From Aquanectria penicillioides (lineage: Eukaryota; Ascomycota; Sordariomycetes; Hypocreales; Nectriaceae): 64,000 nt of DNA. Positions 22,822 through 34,079 of this stretch are shown piece after piece. The notes under the pieces are model-generated. The model searched no databases. It worked only from the letters and a program-made list of their open reading frames with translations, and had not been told where the DNA came from. Every line of letters starts with the position of its first letter. Position 1 is the first letter of the stretch. The translations under genes were made by a program, and so were the position numbers. The stretch lies in NCBI GenBank assembly GCA_003415625.1, contig PYIU01000006.1, forward strand, positions 3,968,001-4,032,000, written 5' to 3'.

Positions 22822-24694
22822 TCACGGCTTTAGCTGCTGGATGAGCTGCTTTACAAACGCAGGGCTCGCCCGGGGTGATTGTTGAACAATGCCAATGCCA
22901 GCTGCCAACAGAGCCATCTTGAACAACAGCGATGAGTTGGAGAGCTTCCTCCAGGTCTTTTCTACGATCCACCACTTGGATCCTCCAGAGTAAGAAAAAT
23001 GCTTCCACTTAGGAAACAAGGTAGCTTGCCAGAAGGTGACAGCCAAGCCCGGCCACGCTGCAGAGTTGCGGCCGGCTTTGTTAATGTACCAGTTGCTACA
23101 GCCTGCGGAGAACACAGTCTCGGATAGCACACGGTCAAGGTCGGCAATGAATTCATTTTCTGATTCTTTCTTCACTTCAACGACCGTGGCACAGCCATCC
23201 AGCACGGGCTTCACAAGCACCGACATGATGTACGCAACTTGGACTTCGATGGCGTAGATGACGGAATTAAATGCTGGAAAGGTGTTTGGTCCAAATCTAC
23301 GTAGCAATATGTCAGCAACACTAAGAGATGTTCCTAAGGATAAGGGGGTTGTCGATCGCATACAGAATTGCAAAGTTGGGATGGTTGTGAACAAAAGTCC
23401 CCATGTATGCTTGCGCTCCTTGGTTACGATCCCACTGCTCGCGGAGGCTAGTTCCCGTCTTTCCAACAATGGCCATCGGGGACAAGAAAGATTGGACATC
23501 GAATCCCGTTGCAAGGATAATAGCATCGAAATCCTCTGCCTTGCCGCTGGAACTTACAAGGCCTCTGTCGGTAAACTCTTTGATACCCTCGGGCAGCAAT
23601 TCCACATTGTCCCGGTGCAGGGCAGCCAAGTAGCCGGGGTCGTAGATTCTCCTCTTGCATCCAAGAGGGAAGTCGGGGAAGATGAAGCTGTGATACTTGG
23701 CCGGCGCCTCCTCATGAATATACCTTCTTGCTTCTTCTTCAATAGCTAGCCGCTGTGCAACCTGCTTCTCGCTAGGCCCGTAGACGCCTGCCAGCTGGTC
23801 TGTCTTTAAAAACAAGTCAAGTCTATGATACCGCTGCCAGAGCGGCAAGATTCGGAAGCAAAGCTTGTCAAAGGTGCTAAAAGCCTTGTTCGGTCGCGGG
23901 TGATACCATTGCGCACTGCGCGCGTATTGGGTGAGTTTCTTGACGCCGGGAGCAATGGACGGGATGACTTGAGCAGCGCTGCAGCCGTTGCCAATGACTG
24001 CGACCTTCTGGTCCACCCAGTCGAACGTGTGATCCCACTCCGCAGTGTGGAATATCTTTCCCGTGTATCGTTCCATTCCGGCAAAGTTGACTTGCCGGGG
24101 CCGCGAGAAGCCACCCACAGCCGACAGCAGTAAGGTGCATGTTCTAGTGAACTTCTGGCCCGTGGTGCGGTTGAGAAAGTGGACATTCCAGTGATCATTG
24201 TCCCATTGAGCACCCAGACACTCGGTGTTCAAGTTGAAGTGGCCACGCAGATGGAACTTGTCCACAGTTGATTCGATGTCTAGGATCTCGTCAGCCTAGT
24301 AGAGGGGCCGAGGCAATATTTTTCAGGTACATTCGAGGATTTCCTCTTGGGCAGCTAATTCTTGTGTCCAGTTGGGATTGAGATTGAAGCTGAAGGAGTA
24401 GAGATGGATGGGGACATCGGAGCCGCTGGTCTTGCGTCAGGTGGTGCACAGCTAAGGTGTTTCTCATCAGAAACTAACCATCCTGGATACGTATTCAGTT
24501 TCCAAGTTCCACCTAAAGCATCCTCCCTTTCATAAATCTGATGTTGCATCAGCGCAAGGTCTTATATCACATAGAAAGGCAATGGTTCAGTTACGAGCCT
24601 CAAAGTTTGAGTAGCCCAGTTTACACTTGAGCGAATGGGCCATTGCTATGGCCGCGACCCCTCCGCCGATGATGATGGTGTTTGGGGAAGACAT
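22822..24694 (-). CDS. flavin-containing Baeyer-Villiger-type monooxygenase
   Basis: FAD/NADPH monooxygenase that typically inserts oxygen next to a ketone, giving an ester or lactone. Five exons give 546 aa in one frame: 24599-24694, 24479-24537, 24331-24425, 23364-24279 and 22822-23296. Seen are an N-terminal FAD-binding start IIIGGGVAAIAMA, the GGTWKLNTYPG segment, a DVPIHLYSFSF-like block after the second splice, the Baeyer-Villiger fingerprint YTGKIFHTAEWDH (about residues 155-167) and an NADPH site VIGNGCSAAQVIPS just after it. Two features are odd. The FAD motif has Ala where a third glycine is usual. The first intron needs a GC donor (GAG then GCTCGT); no GT alternative keeps frame with a normal intron length. 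Its neighbour OYE supplies saturated ketones, the expected substrate type. Confidence 0.85.
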
Positions 24695-25782
24695 GGTGGA
24701 GAGAGGAACAATAGCTGGGGTTAATAGGAGACAAAAGTGCAACGAAAAGATGTTAAGAATATATAGCACTTTTAGAATAGACTGATAAAATGCACGCTTG
24801 CGGTGGATGGCTGTGACGCAGATACCTCAAGTTCGATGTATAGTGGTGTATATCACTATTGCTACGGGTCTCTACTAGATCACTTCAACCTTCGACATCG
24901 ACTAAACCAAGGTAAAGACGCTCAGAGTGAGGGGTTGGCAATGGAGTCAGGCCAAGGTACTTCTGCCGACTCCGTGGAATTCTAATCCCGACGTGATCGA
25001 ATTCCCGGCCACCCTGTGGGGATGTGGAACGGGGGAAATGAGATTGAAGAAAAGGAGCAATAAAATAAAATCAAAGCAATATCAGCACGACTCTGTAAGA
25101 ATCAATTTCCATGAACTGACATGGCTGCTTGGATGGAGATTCCACCTTTGTGCCATGAGTCATGTCCTGGGTGATGCATAAGTTCGTGGACCATTGCGGG
25201 GTCGATGCCAGCGAACTTTGTCAAGTTAGTACATCATGACCACTTATTTGCCGCCGGGTGCCATAAGCAAGACTCCATGATGGGATTGTGGTAACGGCAG
25301 GCTCAGGGACCAGTTGGCGCTGGCGCTGTCCACGGCCTGGAAGAGAAATGAGAGAAGAGGGTGGCTCGGAAGCAGATGAGGCATCACGTGGCTGAACGGT
25401 ATCAAGAAATCAGACCAGAGCTCAGAGTGGCACATTGAGAGGATGTAAGCGATTGATGTCCATTAAAGCTGCAAGAAATGATAATGCCAATGCCTCATGC
25501 CAGCCGTGGGCCTACAGCGCAAGTTAGAAAGCTGAATTGTTGCCAATAGGTTATTACTAGAATCCTCTCATTAACCCACAGACGGCCAGAATGCGGGGTA
25601 ATTAGTAAAGATAGGACAAATGCTTCTCCAATCCAAGCACCGAGACGACATAAAACATTTGATGAACCCAATGCCGCTAGAGTTCCTTGCTTAGTAGCCG
25701 ATCCCCAGTCTCTTTTCCGTGCGTTTCGACAAACGACGAGAGGAGAGCGCCGCCGCTCGCCTCGTCGACATCAAGTCAAGTC
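24695..25782. promoter_or_regulatory. divergent promoter between the monooxygenase and the first Zn2Cys6 gene
   Basis: No gene seen in about 1.1 kb. It contains a perfect ATGAGTCAT palindrome (25155-25163) and, near 24976-24990, GGAATTCTAATCCCG, which resembles the GGAATTAATCCC core found in the OYE promoter. Confidence 0.5.
25155..25163. promoter_or_regulatory. ATGAGTCAT, Gcn4/AP-1-type bZIP site
   Basis: Perfect 9-bp palindrome between two divergently read cluster genes, about 460 bp from the monooxygenase start and 620 bp from the Zn2Cys6 start. Binding is inferred from motif knowledge only. Confidence 0.55.
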
Positions 25783-28700
25783 ATGGGGACCAAGAAGCAC
25801 GTCACAAGCGCCTGTCTCAACTGCAGGCGACGCAAGGTCAAGGTGCGCTTTGTTGGGCTGCTTTTGGCATATTTTCTCTTTCTCAAAGCCAACTGGTGCT
25901 GACTGCCTTGCAAAACAGTGTGATGGGAACGAGAGCTGCTCGAATTGCATCACATCCAAGCTCGCGTGTGTCTACAATGCGCAGGCCGACATGAGAAGGT
26001 TGGTTTGTTCATCTACCAGTGGTTCCGCTGTTGGCTTCGCTTCTGCTTACACCAACATTCTCCATCAGAATATCCGCCAAAAGGGCCATCACCGACCTTG
26101 AAGCCCGCGTCCTTCAGCTCGAGGGCATACTGCGGGAACACAACATCGAGCAGCCGCCACCCACACCAGCGCCGCCGTCGCCGTCACAAGCACCAAAGTC
26201 ACCATTCGCCAACGACTCACAGTCTGAAACCAACTCGATTGCTGAAGCCAATCCATCTCAGTTATTCTCCACAGCCGCCGTTGACGCTGATGTTGATGTC
26301 GAAGCCGCAACCAGCCCCCATGACATCTCATCGCTGCTGGGCAGCCTGACACCAGGACCCGTCTCTGAAGCCGAGCCACCTCGCCGTGTCCCAGTCTCGG
26401 AGGCTTTTGTTGAAAATGAGCCCGACCCTTCGATGCCTGTACCCCCGGGAACGCACTCCTCCAACGCAGACGATGGCTTCGTCCTCCTCCAAACACCAGA
26501 GCCTCCATCAGCGGGACTAGCGAGGCAGGCGACGAGCAACGACGGCACCGCGGACGATACGGACGACGACGAGGACATCACCAGCCTCCTCTCGACGCGC
26601 ATGGGATCCCTCCGCATCGCAGAGGATGGCCAGCTGCGATACTACGGCCCCACATCCAACCTCCACGCCCACCGGGACGGTTCTCAGCCCTTGTCTCGGT
26701 CGACAATTCGCCACGTCGCCACCGAAGGCATTGAAGTTCTTCGGCGCCTCGGCTTGGGCCAAGAAGTGCCCTTGGCCCTCGAGATGCACCTCGCCAAGTT
26801 TTACTTTACCTGGGAAGACCCTGCAATCCACATTGTCGACGAGGAGATCTTTTTCAGGGAAAAGAGACGGTGGGCCATGGAAGAAGAATGCAGCCCTTAC
26901 TACTCCGAGACGCTCAATAATGCCATGTAAGTCGAGCCCATCTTCCCCAGGCAACATGCATCCGTCTAATCTCCTTCACCATGAAGTTGCGCCATAGGTG
27001 CATGCATAGCTGCCGGCGAGTTCCCCAACGGCCTCGAACCCCCGGCAGAGTTCTTTTCAGCCCGCGCAAAGGCTCTGCTTGACATAGAGATGGACAGTCC
27101 AAGTGTGGCGACAGTCCAGGCGCTGGTGGTTATGAGTGCCTCAGAGGCAGCATTCACGAGAGATGCCCGCGGTTGGCTCTATAGTGGTGAGTCCTCACTT
27201 ACGCCATGCTCCTTCTTCTCCCCTCTATCCGTTCCCACTGTAGATTCTACTCCGTCTCAAATTCTGACATTGCCGGTTAGGTATGGCGGCGCGGCTGAGT
27301 GCAGACCTCGGGCTTCACCTAGATGTTACCAATCACAAAAACAGTAGTCTTCTTACCCAACGGGACCTGGAGATTAGAAAGACAACATTTTGGGGTGTCT
27401 TTATTCATGAACAGTGAGTGACCAACTCGCCAAGCTATGCGTGGCTGGACCACTTGCTCACCAACCACAGCATGTGGAGTCTCTATGTTGGCCGTCCCTG
27501 GGGGATGGGCATTCGAAATGTCACGGTACCCAAGCCAAGCAGTTGTCTTGATCAACAGGAGAAACGATTTTGGAAGCCATATCCAGCAGCCGGCGGCCAA
27601 GCCTTGATACCAGAGGGTGGCATCCCTTTCCCAATCTACGCCTGCACAGCCGCCAACATTACAATATGCGAGTTCATGAGGCAAATCAATATGACGTTGT
27701 GAGTCTTCTCAGTATCGAAGGTAGCCAGATCTCGAGGACTCTAACACACGTTCCCTACAGATACTCAGGAGGCACCGTAGCCATAGAGAGCTTAGCCAAG
27801 TTTCTAACCCGGACCAAAAAGGACCTCTTAACGTGGTACAGTAATATCCCACTGTCCCTGAGATTAGGCGAAGCTTGCGCAGAAAAGCCATATCACCCTG
27901 CCGTTCTTCAACTCCAGTAAGCCCATAGTTTGCTCAGACACAGCCGCATTGAAGCTCACAACAAGCAGCATGCAATACTACGCAACCTTGATTTCCCTCT
28001 ACCGCCCCTATTTATCCAGCCAGCTTGGTCGTTGCCCCGAAACTGTTGGCGTAGCCGAGGACCGCGCCGTTCTCCGCGACGTTCAGACAGCCTGTGTCTC
28101 GGCCGCACACGAAATATCCGAGATCCTTCGCTGCTACCAGAGGCAGTACACGCTTCGACGCACGAATATACAAATAGTACACATAATCTTCACGGCATCC
28201 TTGGTCTTCATCCACGACATCTGCATTCACACTTACGCGGAATCGCGTGTCTCGTTGAATGACTTGCAGTTTTGCTGTTACGCCCTGGGCGAGATTGGCC
28301 AGTGCTATGGCAACGCCACGAGAGCCTTAGAGGTCATCATCCTGATCAAGAGCGACTGGCAGCGACTTTCTATGGCCCGCCAGGCACGCAAGACCAGCTT
28401 AAAGCGGCCCAGCTTCAGTGCAGCAGGTCACCCTGCCAACTCTAGTGGCGATGACCCTGACCGCCACAAGAGGCGTCATCGTCCTTCGAGCTCTGCAGCT
28501 GGCTCTATTGGCGATTCAGGTCTCTTTGTTCCCTCTGCCTCATTCAGCATGTATCATACACTGCTCGACAATCCTCTCGGGCGCCCTTACAGCGTGCCGG
28601 TGCCGAACGCTGGGGCTTACCCTCATGGCCTGTGGACGTTTCCCGACAACCCAGAACTTAACTTGGAAGATATGGATATGCCGATGGACTGGTTGGATGG

Positions 28701-28851
28701 CCAGCTCCTGGAAGAAATACAAATCCCCATGCCCGAGCTCATACACGAGACTAATTCAGAGTCTCAACGTGACACGTGGGCCGAGGGCAACCTGGCGTCC
28801 GCTCAAACCTCAACTTCAGCGATCCAGCCTGGACAGCCGAAATCTCAGTAA
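25783..28851 (+). CDS. Zn2Cys6 transcription factor with fungal-specific TF domain (NirA-like architecture)
   Basis: Eight exons give an intact 865-aa frame: 25783-25842, 25919-25998, 26069-26926, 26987-27186, 27281-27413, 27471-27698, 27761-27916 and 27969-28851. The binuclear zinc cluster spans the first splice: ACLNCRRRKVK then CDGNESCSNCITSKLAC, spacing CX2CX6CX5CX2CX6C. A heptad-like linker-dimerisation segment follows (AITDLEARVLQLEGILRE), then a Pro/Ser-rich acidic stretch to about residue 230. The fungal-specific TF domain starts at HLAKFYFTWEDP and includes MAARLSADLGLHLDV and RKTTFWGVFIHE. The C-terminal 150 residues are low complexity and acidic, a possible activation region. It is divergent from the monooxygenase and upstream of a second Zn2Cys6 gene, so it is a likely pathway regulator. 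The NirA resemblance is by domain layout only. Confidence 0.88.
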
Positions 28852-29696
28852 TTCGCGGATTTAGATGCCACAGTTTTACGTTTCTTCTTGGTCGTGGCTT
28901 CTGGGATGTATCACAATGCCATCAAATTTCCTTTTCCAGATCGATATCCCATATTACTTTCACTACAAAGACTTGGCTCTTTGTGGGTTTCAGGCCCATG
29001 ACATTCCATCTAATTCCCAAACGCTTCCCGGAGTAGAATACGATTACGGTGCGGTCAATCAACCGCTGGATGAGGAGTTGCTGGAAAGGGGGAGTGTAGC
29101 ATAGTATAACGGTATTAAGGCAACATTAGGGTCTCAGAATTACCACGTGATATCTTTGTGATATATAATGAAGTTCAAATCATTATCTTGTACGGAATCC
29201 TTCGCTAGAGAATTTCTGGTTGGGATGTGGGACCTGAATCCAAGGCGCGTGGCAGACACCAACAAATGGGCTAGACAATGAATTCGAGCTGCCTAGCGAG
29301 GATTTTTACCATCCTGCTTTGCTAGTTTGGGCTTGGCGTAGGGAATATCACCGACCGTGTCATGAAATACCATCACTGTCGGAGGTAATTGCGTGACTCC
29401 GAGAATCCTGTTTCATCATGACCGGACCACTCCTCACTCGGCTTCTATATCCAGATCTCTAAATACCCTCCTAACCCATAAATGGAATGGTTGAAAACAG
29501 TACTTAAGCAAATGTCATTCTGGTTCTAAGACATGTGAGGAGCCTAGACCGCGGAAATGATTCCCGAAGGCAGTGGATTTCCGCCGCGTTCAGCTTAGCG
29601 CGCCGTCGTCGACATATTGCCCCAGCCCAAGTCCCATAAGTGTTGCCAGTAGCCAACGGACCTTACCTCGGCCAACAGCACAGCACATTCATCAGA
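28852..29696. other. intergenic between two Zn2Cys6 genes
   Basis: Contains a short open frame at 28865-29104 without recognisable features. A CCTCGG hexamer lies about 30 bp before the next ATG (about 29665-29670); this is the core bound by the FarA/FarB (Ctf1-type) fatty-acid regulators, though a single hexamer is weak evidence. Confidence 0.4.
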
Positions 29697-32283
29697 ATGG
29701 AGAAGGCTCCAGGCTGCCGACCCGGCAAACGAAAATTGTCCAGGCGGAGGGCCACTAGAGCGTGTCTCAACTGTCGAAAGAGAAAGGTCCGCTGTGATGT
29801 GACACGCACAACGCAGGCTTGCACCAATTGCCGCTACGATGACCTTGACTGTGTCGTACCCCCCGGGCTGTAGCATCGTACGGATACCTGCAATTATCCA
29901 GTACTGGGCCTCGCTAACCCTGTATCGTCGCAGAGCCTCTAGCAGCAGTGGGACCGAGATCCAATCCGCATCAACTGGCCTACCCTACACCACCGAGGAG
30001 TACCTTGCAATGAGCATATTGAGTGAAGCGACCTACTCAGCACCCTCGATAGAGCCTTGCAACAATAAGAGAAGTTCAAACACGGTAACCGTCCCAGGGC
30101 TACTAGTTGAGGCAAGTTCATCCGACTCGAGTGCTGTTGATGCGGTCCCCGCGTCAACATTTGACCACAGCAAGCCTGATCTTGCCAATGCGACACCATG
30201 TGTAAGGACCATCACTATGCCGATCTCATCGGGAATGGGCAACTCCGATACAGCAGATTGTCATTCGGATTATCCGTTGCTTTCTACAGGTAAATGGGTC
30301 AAGCTAGAACGGAAAGAGCATGAATACAGAAATGATCCACACCTCATTCGTCATGGATGTTTTCATATTCCTGTAGAATCAGTCTTCGATGAGTTTATGC
30401 GGCAGTACTTTTTGCATGTCCATCCAATGCTACCAGTCGTGGTTGAAGATGAGCTTTGGAAGTCCCTCTCTATATATTCCGCCAGCGGATCTTTGCAGCA
30501 GCCGCTTCTGCTTCTTCAAGCTATTCTATTTGCCTCATGTTCCGTATGTATTGACTCCAGTGTTATGTTGAATGTGTCAGTTTATAATTGCTCAGTACGT
30601 ATCCCAAGAAAGCGTTCAAGCGTTGGGGTTTAAGAACATCCGAGATGCCTCAGCCTCATTATACAAAAAATCAAAAGTAAGCGACTGCATAATTTATCAA
30701 CTGGGAAATCATTGGATGCTGACGAAAATTTACATAGTTGTTGTACAATTCCATCGAGCAATCAGATCATACAGTCATGGCGCAAGCTGCTCTTCTCTTG
30801 ACATTCTGGTGTCCTTCTGTTGGGTTCGGCGGCAAGCAAGCAAACAGCACTTGGCTGAGCCTTGCAATACATCATGCTAAAGCCATCGGGGCCGATCGCT
30901 ACGCAACTTTCGCTACGGGTTTCGATATTGGACTAACCCATCAGCAGAAACTATACAATGTCCGGAAACGCATTTGGTGGTGTTGTATAGTCAGAGACCG
31001 TGTCATGTCGCTCTGCGTTCGGAGAACTATTCAAATATCTCAAAGCGACTTTGAGTTTGCTTCCAATGCACCACTTGGCCCCGAAGACCTGTCAAGTGAA
31101 GTGTGCGCTTCGCAAGTGTACGACGCTGACACTAAACGATCTCTGATTGCTATCATGACTCTCATGATGGATTTATGCGCGAGTCTAACAGATGTTCTAG
31201 CTGTGGTGTATTCAAATAGAGACACATCAATGACAAATGAGTGGTCGTCTTCAAAACTATTAATGCAGTTTCAAGATTACAAGAGAGCTCTGGAAAACTG
31301 GTCTGAAAGGGCTGTTTCCTTCTCGCCAGCTATCGCTGATCTCCAAGGCTATAACCCTCGGCGACGAGGCACAAATAACGACCAAGTTATTTTATTTGCG
31401 AATGAAATTTGGATATACTACCAGTAAGATAGAATTCACGAGTTTGAATAATATCCATGTCGTTAACACCTGTCTGGTTAGGTCAGCGAAGGTAGCCCTG
31501 AGCAATTACGAGCTTCAGTCTGCCGTCATTTCCGCACTGGCAACATCGCATGGCAGCCCATGGGTTCAGCTCACAACAATCGAGCACACAAGCAAGGAGC
31601 TCTTAAAGTCTACTGCAGCCATTACTGACTCGCTTGACTGGATTGTCCAACTTCGGTTGGCACGTTGGTTACCAAGTAGTGTGGTGGCATGCATAGCTCT
31701 GCCGTTGGCTTTGCATATACTGGACATTAAGACGTTCCCATTCACTCATGCTTCCTCATCTGATACCTTCGATGACTCTGAGAGAGCACAAAAGCAAAAT
31801 CGTTTAAATGTACTCATTCAAGCCATGAGAGAGTGCCATCCAAGATTCAATGGCGTGGATTGGATAGCGAAAACGATCCGGTACTTTATGGAATGCACAT
31901 ACCTTGACCCTCAAATGCCTCCGCCCTGCGATCCTATTATCCCTAGTAATTGGGCTTGGGCAAATAATTGCTGCCGAGCGTCTTCCGATATACTTGCTAG
32001 GATCCCAACTTACTACCTCAAAATGTCGCTGACGCTGGACATGAGTTTAAGAAAAGACCGACTTCCTGAAGAGATGGACTTCCCAGCAGGGTTGAGAGGG
32101 CTAATCAGCAGGACTGGGTGCTTTATGCCCGTTTTGTTTGGACAGCGGCATCTCAGTCGTCACGACCAGGAAGATTATTCCAATTTTGATCGGGTGCCAC
32201 AGTTGCTCCAGAACATTGCGGGGTGGATTCAGAACGATCGGTCACTGTACTTTGCGCAAGAAATGGGATTGGCTCCAGATTGA
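29697..32283 (+). CDS. Zn2Cys6 transcription factor, Ctf1B/AmdR-like
   Basis: Five exons give an intact 783-aa frame: 29697-29869, 29934-30543, 30596-30676, 30738-31423 and 31482-32283. The zinc cluster is ACLNCRKRKVRC then a CTNCRYDDLDC half, spacing CX2CX6CX8CX2CX6C, preceded by basic residues (GKRKLSRRR). The first intron removes an apparent stop just after the cluster, using a GTAGCA donor and a CTAAC branch site. The regulatory domain begins at HLIRHGCFHIPVESVFDEFMR and HPMLPVVVEDELW, followed by ALLLTFWCPSVGFGGKQANS, the layout seen in acetamidase and cutinase/fatty-acid regulators. It is co-oriented with the MBL-fold hydrolase 400 bp downstream. Regulation of the neighbouring acyl-CoA genes is a reasonable inference. 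Confidence 0.88.
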
Positions 32284-32681
32284 CGACTTAGATAATCGAT
32301 TTAATTAATCAAAATTCATGCATAATTCTCCCGGTGATTCCATTACTGCCAGAGGCTAGCTTATAATGAACGCCGTCCCATCATTCAGGTTGTCGGGGTG
32401 CGGGATTTCTGTGTGGGATGATGGGACAAAATATCAATGATATGCCGGGCTATTCAGAGTAACGGCATGATATTGTACAATTTATCGTTAGTTTGAGGAA
32501 TTCAAGTGACGCGGATGGGTCTTGAAAATTCAAGAACTGAGGCCAGCCGTTACTCAGCTTCGGAAAACGTTACTCAGCTCAGGGCCGTTCCTCAGCTCAG
32601 CTCGTGTTTAGTTAACCGAATGCGTTAACTCGGCTAGTTCCAGCAGTTACCGAGTTAATAATACCTCGGAGTTGAACTCGA
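32284..32681 (+). promoter_or_regulatory. promoter of the MBL-fold hydrolase with tandem and inverted repeats
   Basis: Three near-identical 14-mers of the form CCGTTACTCAGCTT start at 32547, 32567 and 32585, about two helical turns apart. They are followed by a perfect 9-bp inverted repeat TTAACTCGG (32625-32633) / CCGAGTTAA (32650-32658), which places CGG and CCG triplets 16 bp apart. A CCTCGG hexamer lies at about 32664-32669, some 15 bp before the first ATG. The density of ordered repeats is greater than in any other promoter here. TTACTCA also differs by one base from the TGACTCA bZIP core. Confidence 0.55.
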
Positions 32682-33923
32682 ATGTCTCAGTTAAAGACCG
32701 TGGGTTACCAACCACACCCCGTGTGGAGATCAACCCCATCTCTCAGTCCAATTTCCTCAATGACGATCACAGAAGTTATTCCAAAACCCGCACCGGTTCT
32801 GAAAGTCCCTGAGTCGCGAACTGTTTGCTTCCTCGCTGCTATCAACACTACTTGTGACCTCACCGTGCCCGCCGATACATTGATTGAGCCATTGATAGCG
32901 GGACATGAGTTGATGAACTTTCCCACAATTTCGTTTCTCATCACTCATTCCGTGTCGGGGAACCAGCTGTTATTTGACTTGGGATGCAAAAAAGACTTTT
33001 GGAACCTGCCCACTCCAATCGCCCAAATAATTGATAAGGCTGTTCCCGGCATCAGGGTCCAGAGGAATCTTGTGGACATCCTCCAAGACGGCGGTGTCGA
33101 CATCTCGAATTTGGAGGCGGCAATCATCAGCCATCATCACTATGACCACATTGGTGACCCGACTACCTTTCCATCCTCGATGAATCTCATTGTCGGTCCT
33201 GGATTTTCTGAAAACTTCCTTCCCGGCTACCCAACCAAGCTAGCATCCCCTCTATCCGAAGAGGCCTTTGCTGGCCGAAACGTTCACGAATTGAAGTTTT
33301 TGAAAGGCCTGACGGTTGCTGGTTACCTAGCAGAAGACTACTTTGGCGATGGCAGCCTCTATATTCTCAACACTCCTGGCCACGCCATCGGGCACATCTC
33401 GGCTTTGGTCAGGACTACGCCAGACACATTCGTTTTTCTCGGTGGCGATATTTGTCATTTTGGAGGCGCTTTCAGGCCAACGGAATACGCGCCGCTGCCA
33501 AGCACAGTCGACCAAACTGGGCCTCGTAATCGACAACTCGCCTTGACTGCTTGCTCACATTTTACAGCATGTCATCCTGATGCGCAAAAGTCTAGAGTTT
33601 CCCCATACTATCAGCCTTGCAGTCGCCATGATTCTTGGTACGAGAATCCACCACTTGCGCGAGAAAGCATCAAACACCTGATGGCTCTGGATGCCAGCAA
33701 CAAGGCGCTTGTTCTTATTGCGCATGACCTTTCCTTGCTGGAAGGAATTCCACTTTTCCCCCATGGCCTGCTAAATGACTGGCGAGAAAAAGGACTGAAG
33801 GAGAAGTTGCGCTGGGGATTTCTTGACGAACTGCCTGTGGCCGGGAAGCCTGCAAGATATCTAGTGGATGGGACTTACGTCAATGGAGAGCGTGTCAAGA
33901 AAATGGATGGCACAAAACTTTAG
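32682..33923 (+). CDS. MBL-fold metallohydrolase, lactonase-like
   Basis: Single-exon gene of 413 aa; an alternative start at the second ATG (32760) would give 387 aa, and the longer N-terminus shows no targeting signal. The zinc ligand set of the metallo-beta-lactamase fold is complete: HHHYDH at residues 151-156 (HxHxDH), a His in GHAIGHIS near 234, Asp in GGDICH near 256 and a late IAHD near 350. Members with this arrangement include AHL-lactonase-like hydrolases that open lactone rings. Placed between a Baeyer-Villiger monooxygenase and an alcohol dehydrogenase, opening of a lactone to a hydroxy acid is an attractive role, but thioester or other ester substrates are equally possible from sequence. 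Confidence 0.82.
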   Translation: MSQLKTVGYQPHPVWRSTPSLSPISSMTITEVIPKPAPVLKVPESRTVCFLAAINTTCDLTVPADTLIEPLIAGHELMNFPTISFLITHSVSGNQLLFDLGCKKDFWNLPTPIAQIIDKAVPGIRVQRNLVDILQDGGVDISNLEAAIISHHHYDHIGDPTTFPSSMNLIVGPGFSENFLPGYPTKLASPLSEEAFAGRNVHELKFLKGLTVAGYLAEDYFGDGSLYILNTPGHAIGHISALVRTTPDTFVFLGGDICHFGGAFRPTEYAPLPSTVDQTGPRNRQLALTACSHFTACHPDAQKSRVSPYYQPCSRHDSWYENPPLARESIKHLMALDASNKALVLIAHDLSLLEGIPLFPHGLLNDWREKGLKEKLRWGFLDELPVAGKPARYLVDGTYVNGERVKKMDGTKL

Positions 33924-34079
33924 TAGCATATGATCTAGACTAGATGAAATGGGAAGAATGATTAAGATACGAGAGGGATTAGAGAGTCAACTAGATGCCA
34001 TGAATCTGGTGTTGAATATACACTCTTGGGTGTCTAATCCGCTTGTTTTCGCGTTATCAAAAGCAGTCTCCGTGCACAT

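Noticed and set aside
28865..29104. 79-codon frame just after the first Zn2Cys6 gene
   Set aside because: No homology recognised, it overlaps another open frame, and it probably lies in the 3' leader of the factor.
29840..29935. Apparent stop after the zinc cluster of the second Zn2Cys6 gene
   Set aside because: The stop lies inside a 64-nt intron with GTAGCA donor, CTAAC branch site and CGCAG acceptor; the frame continues.
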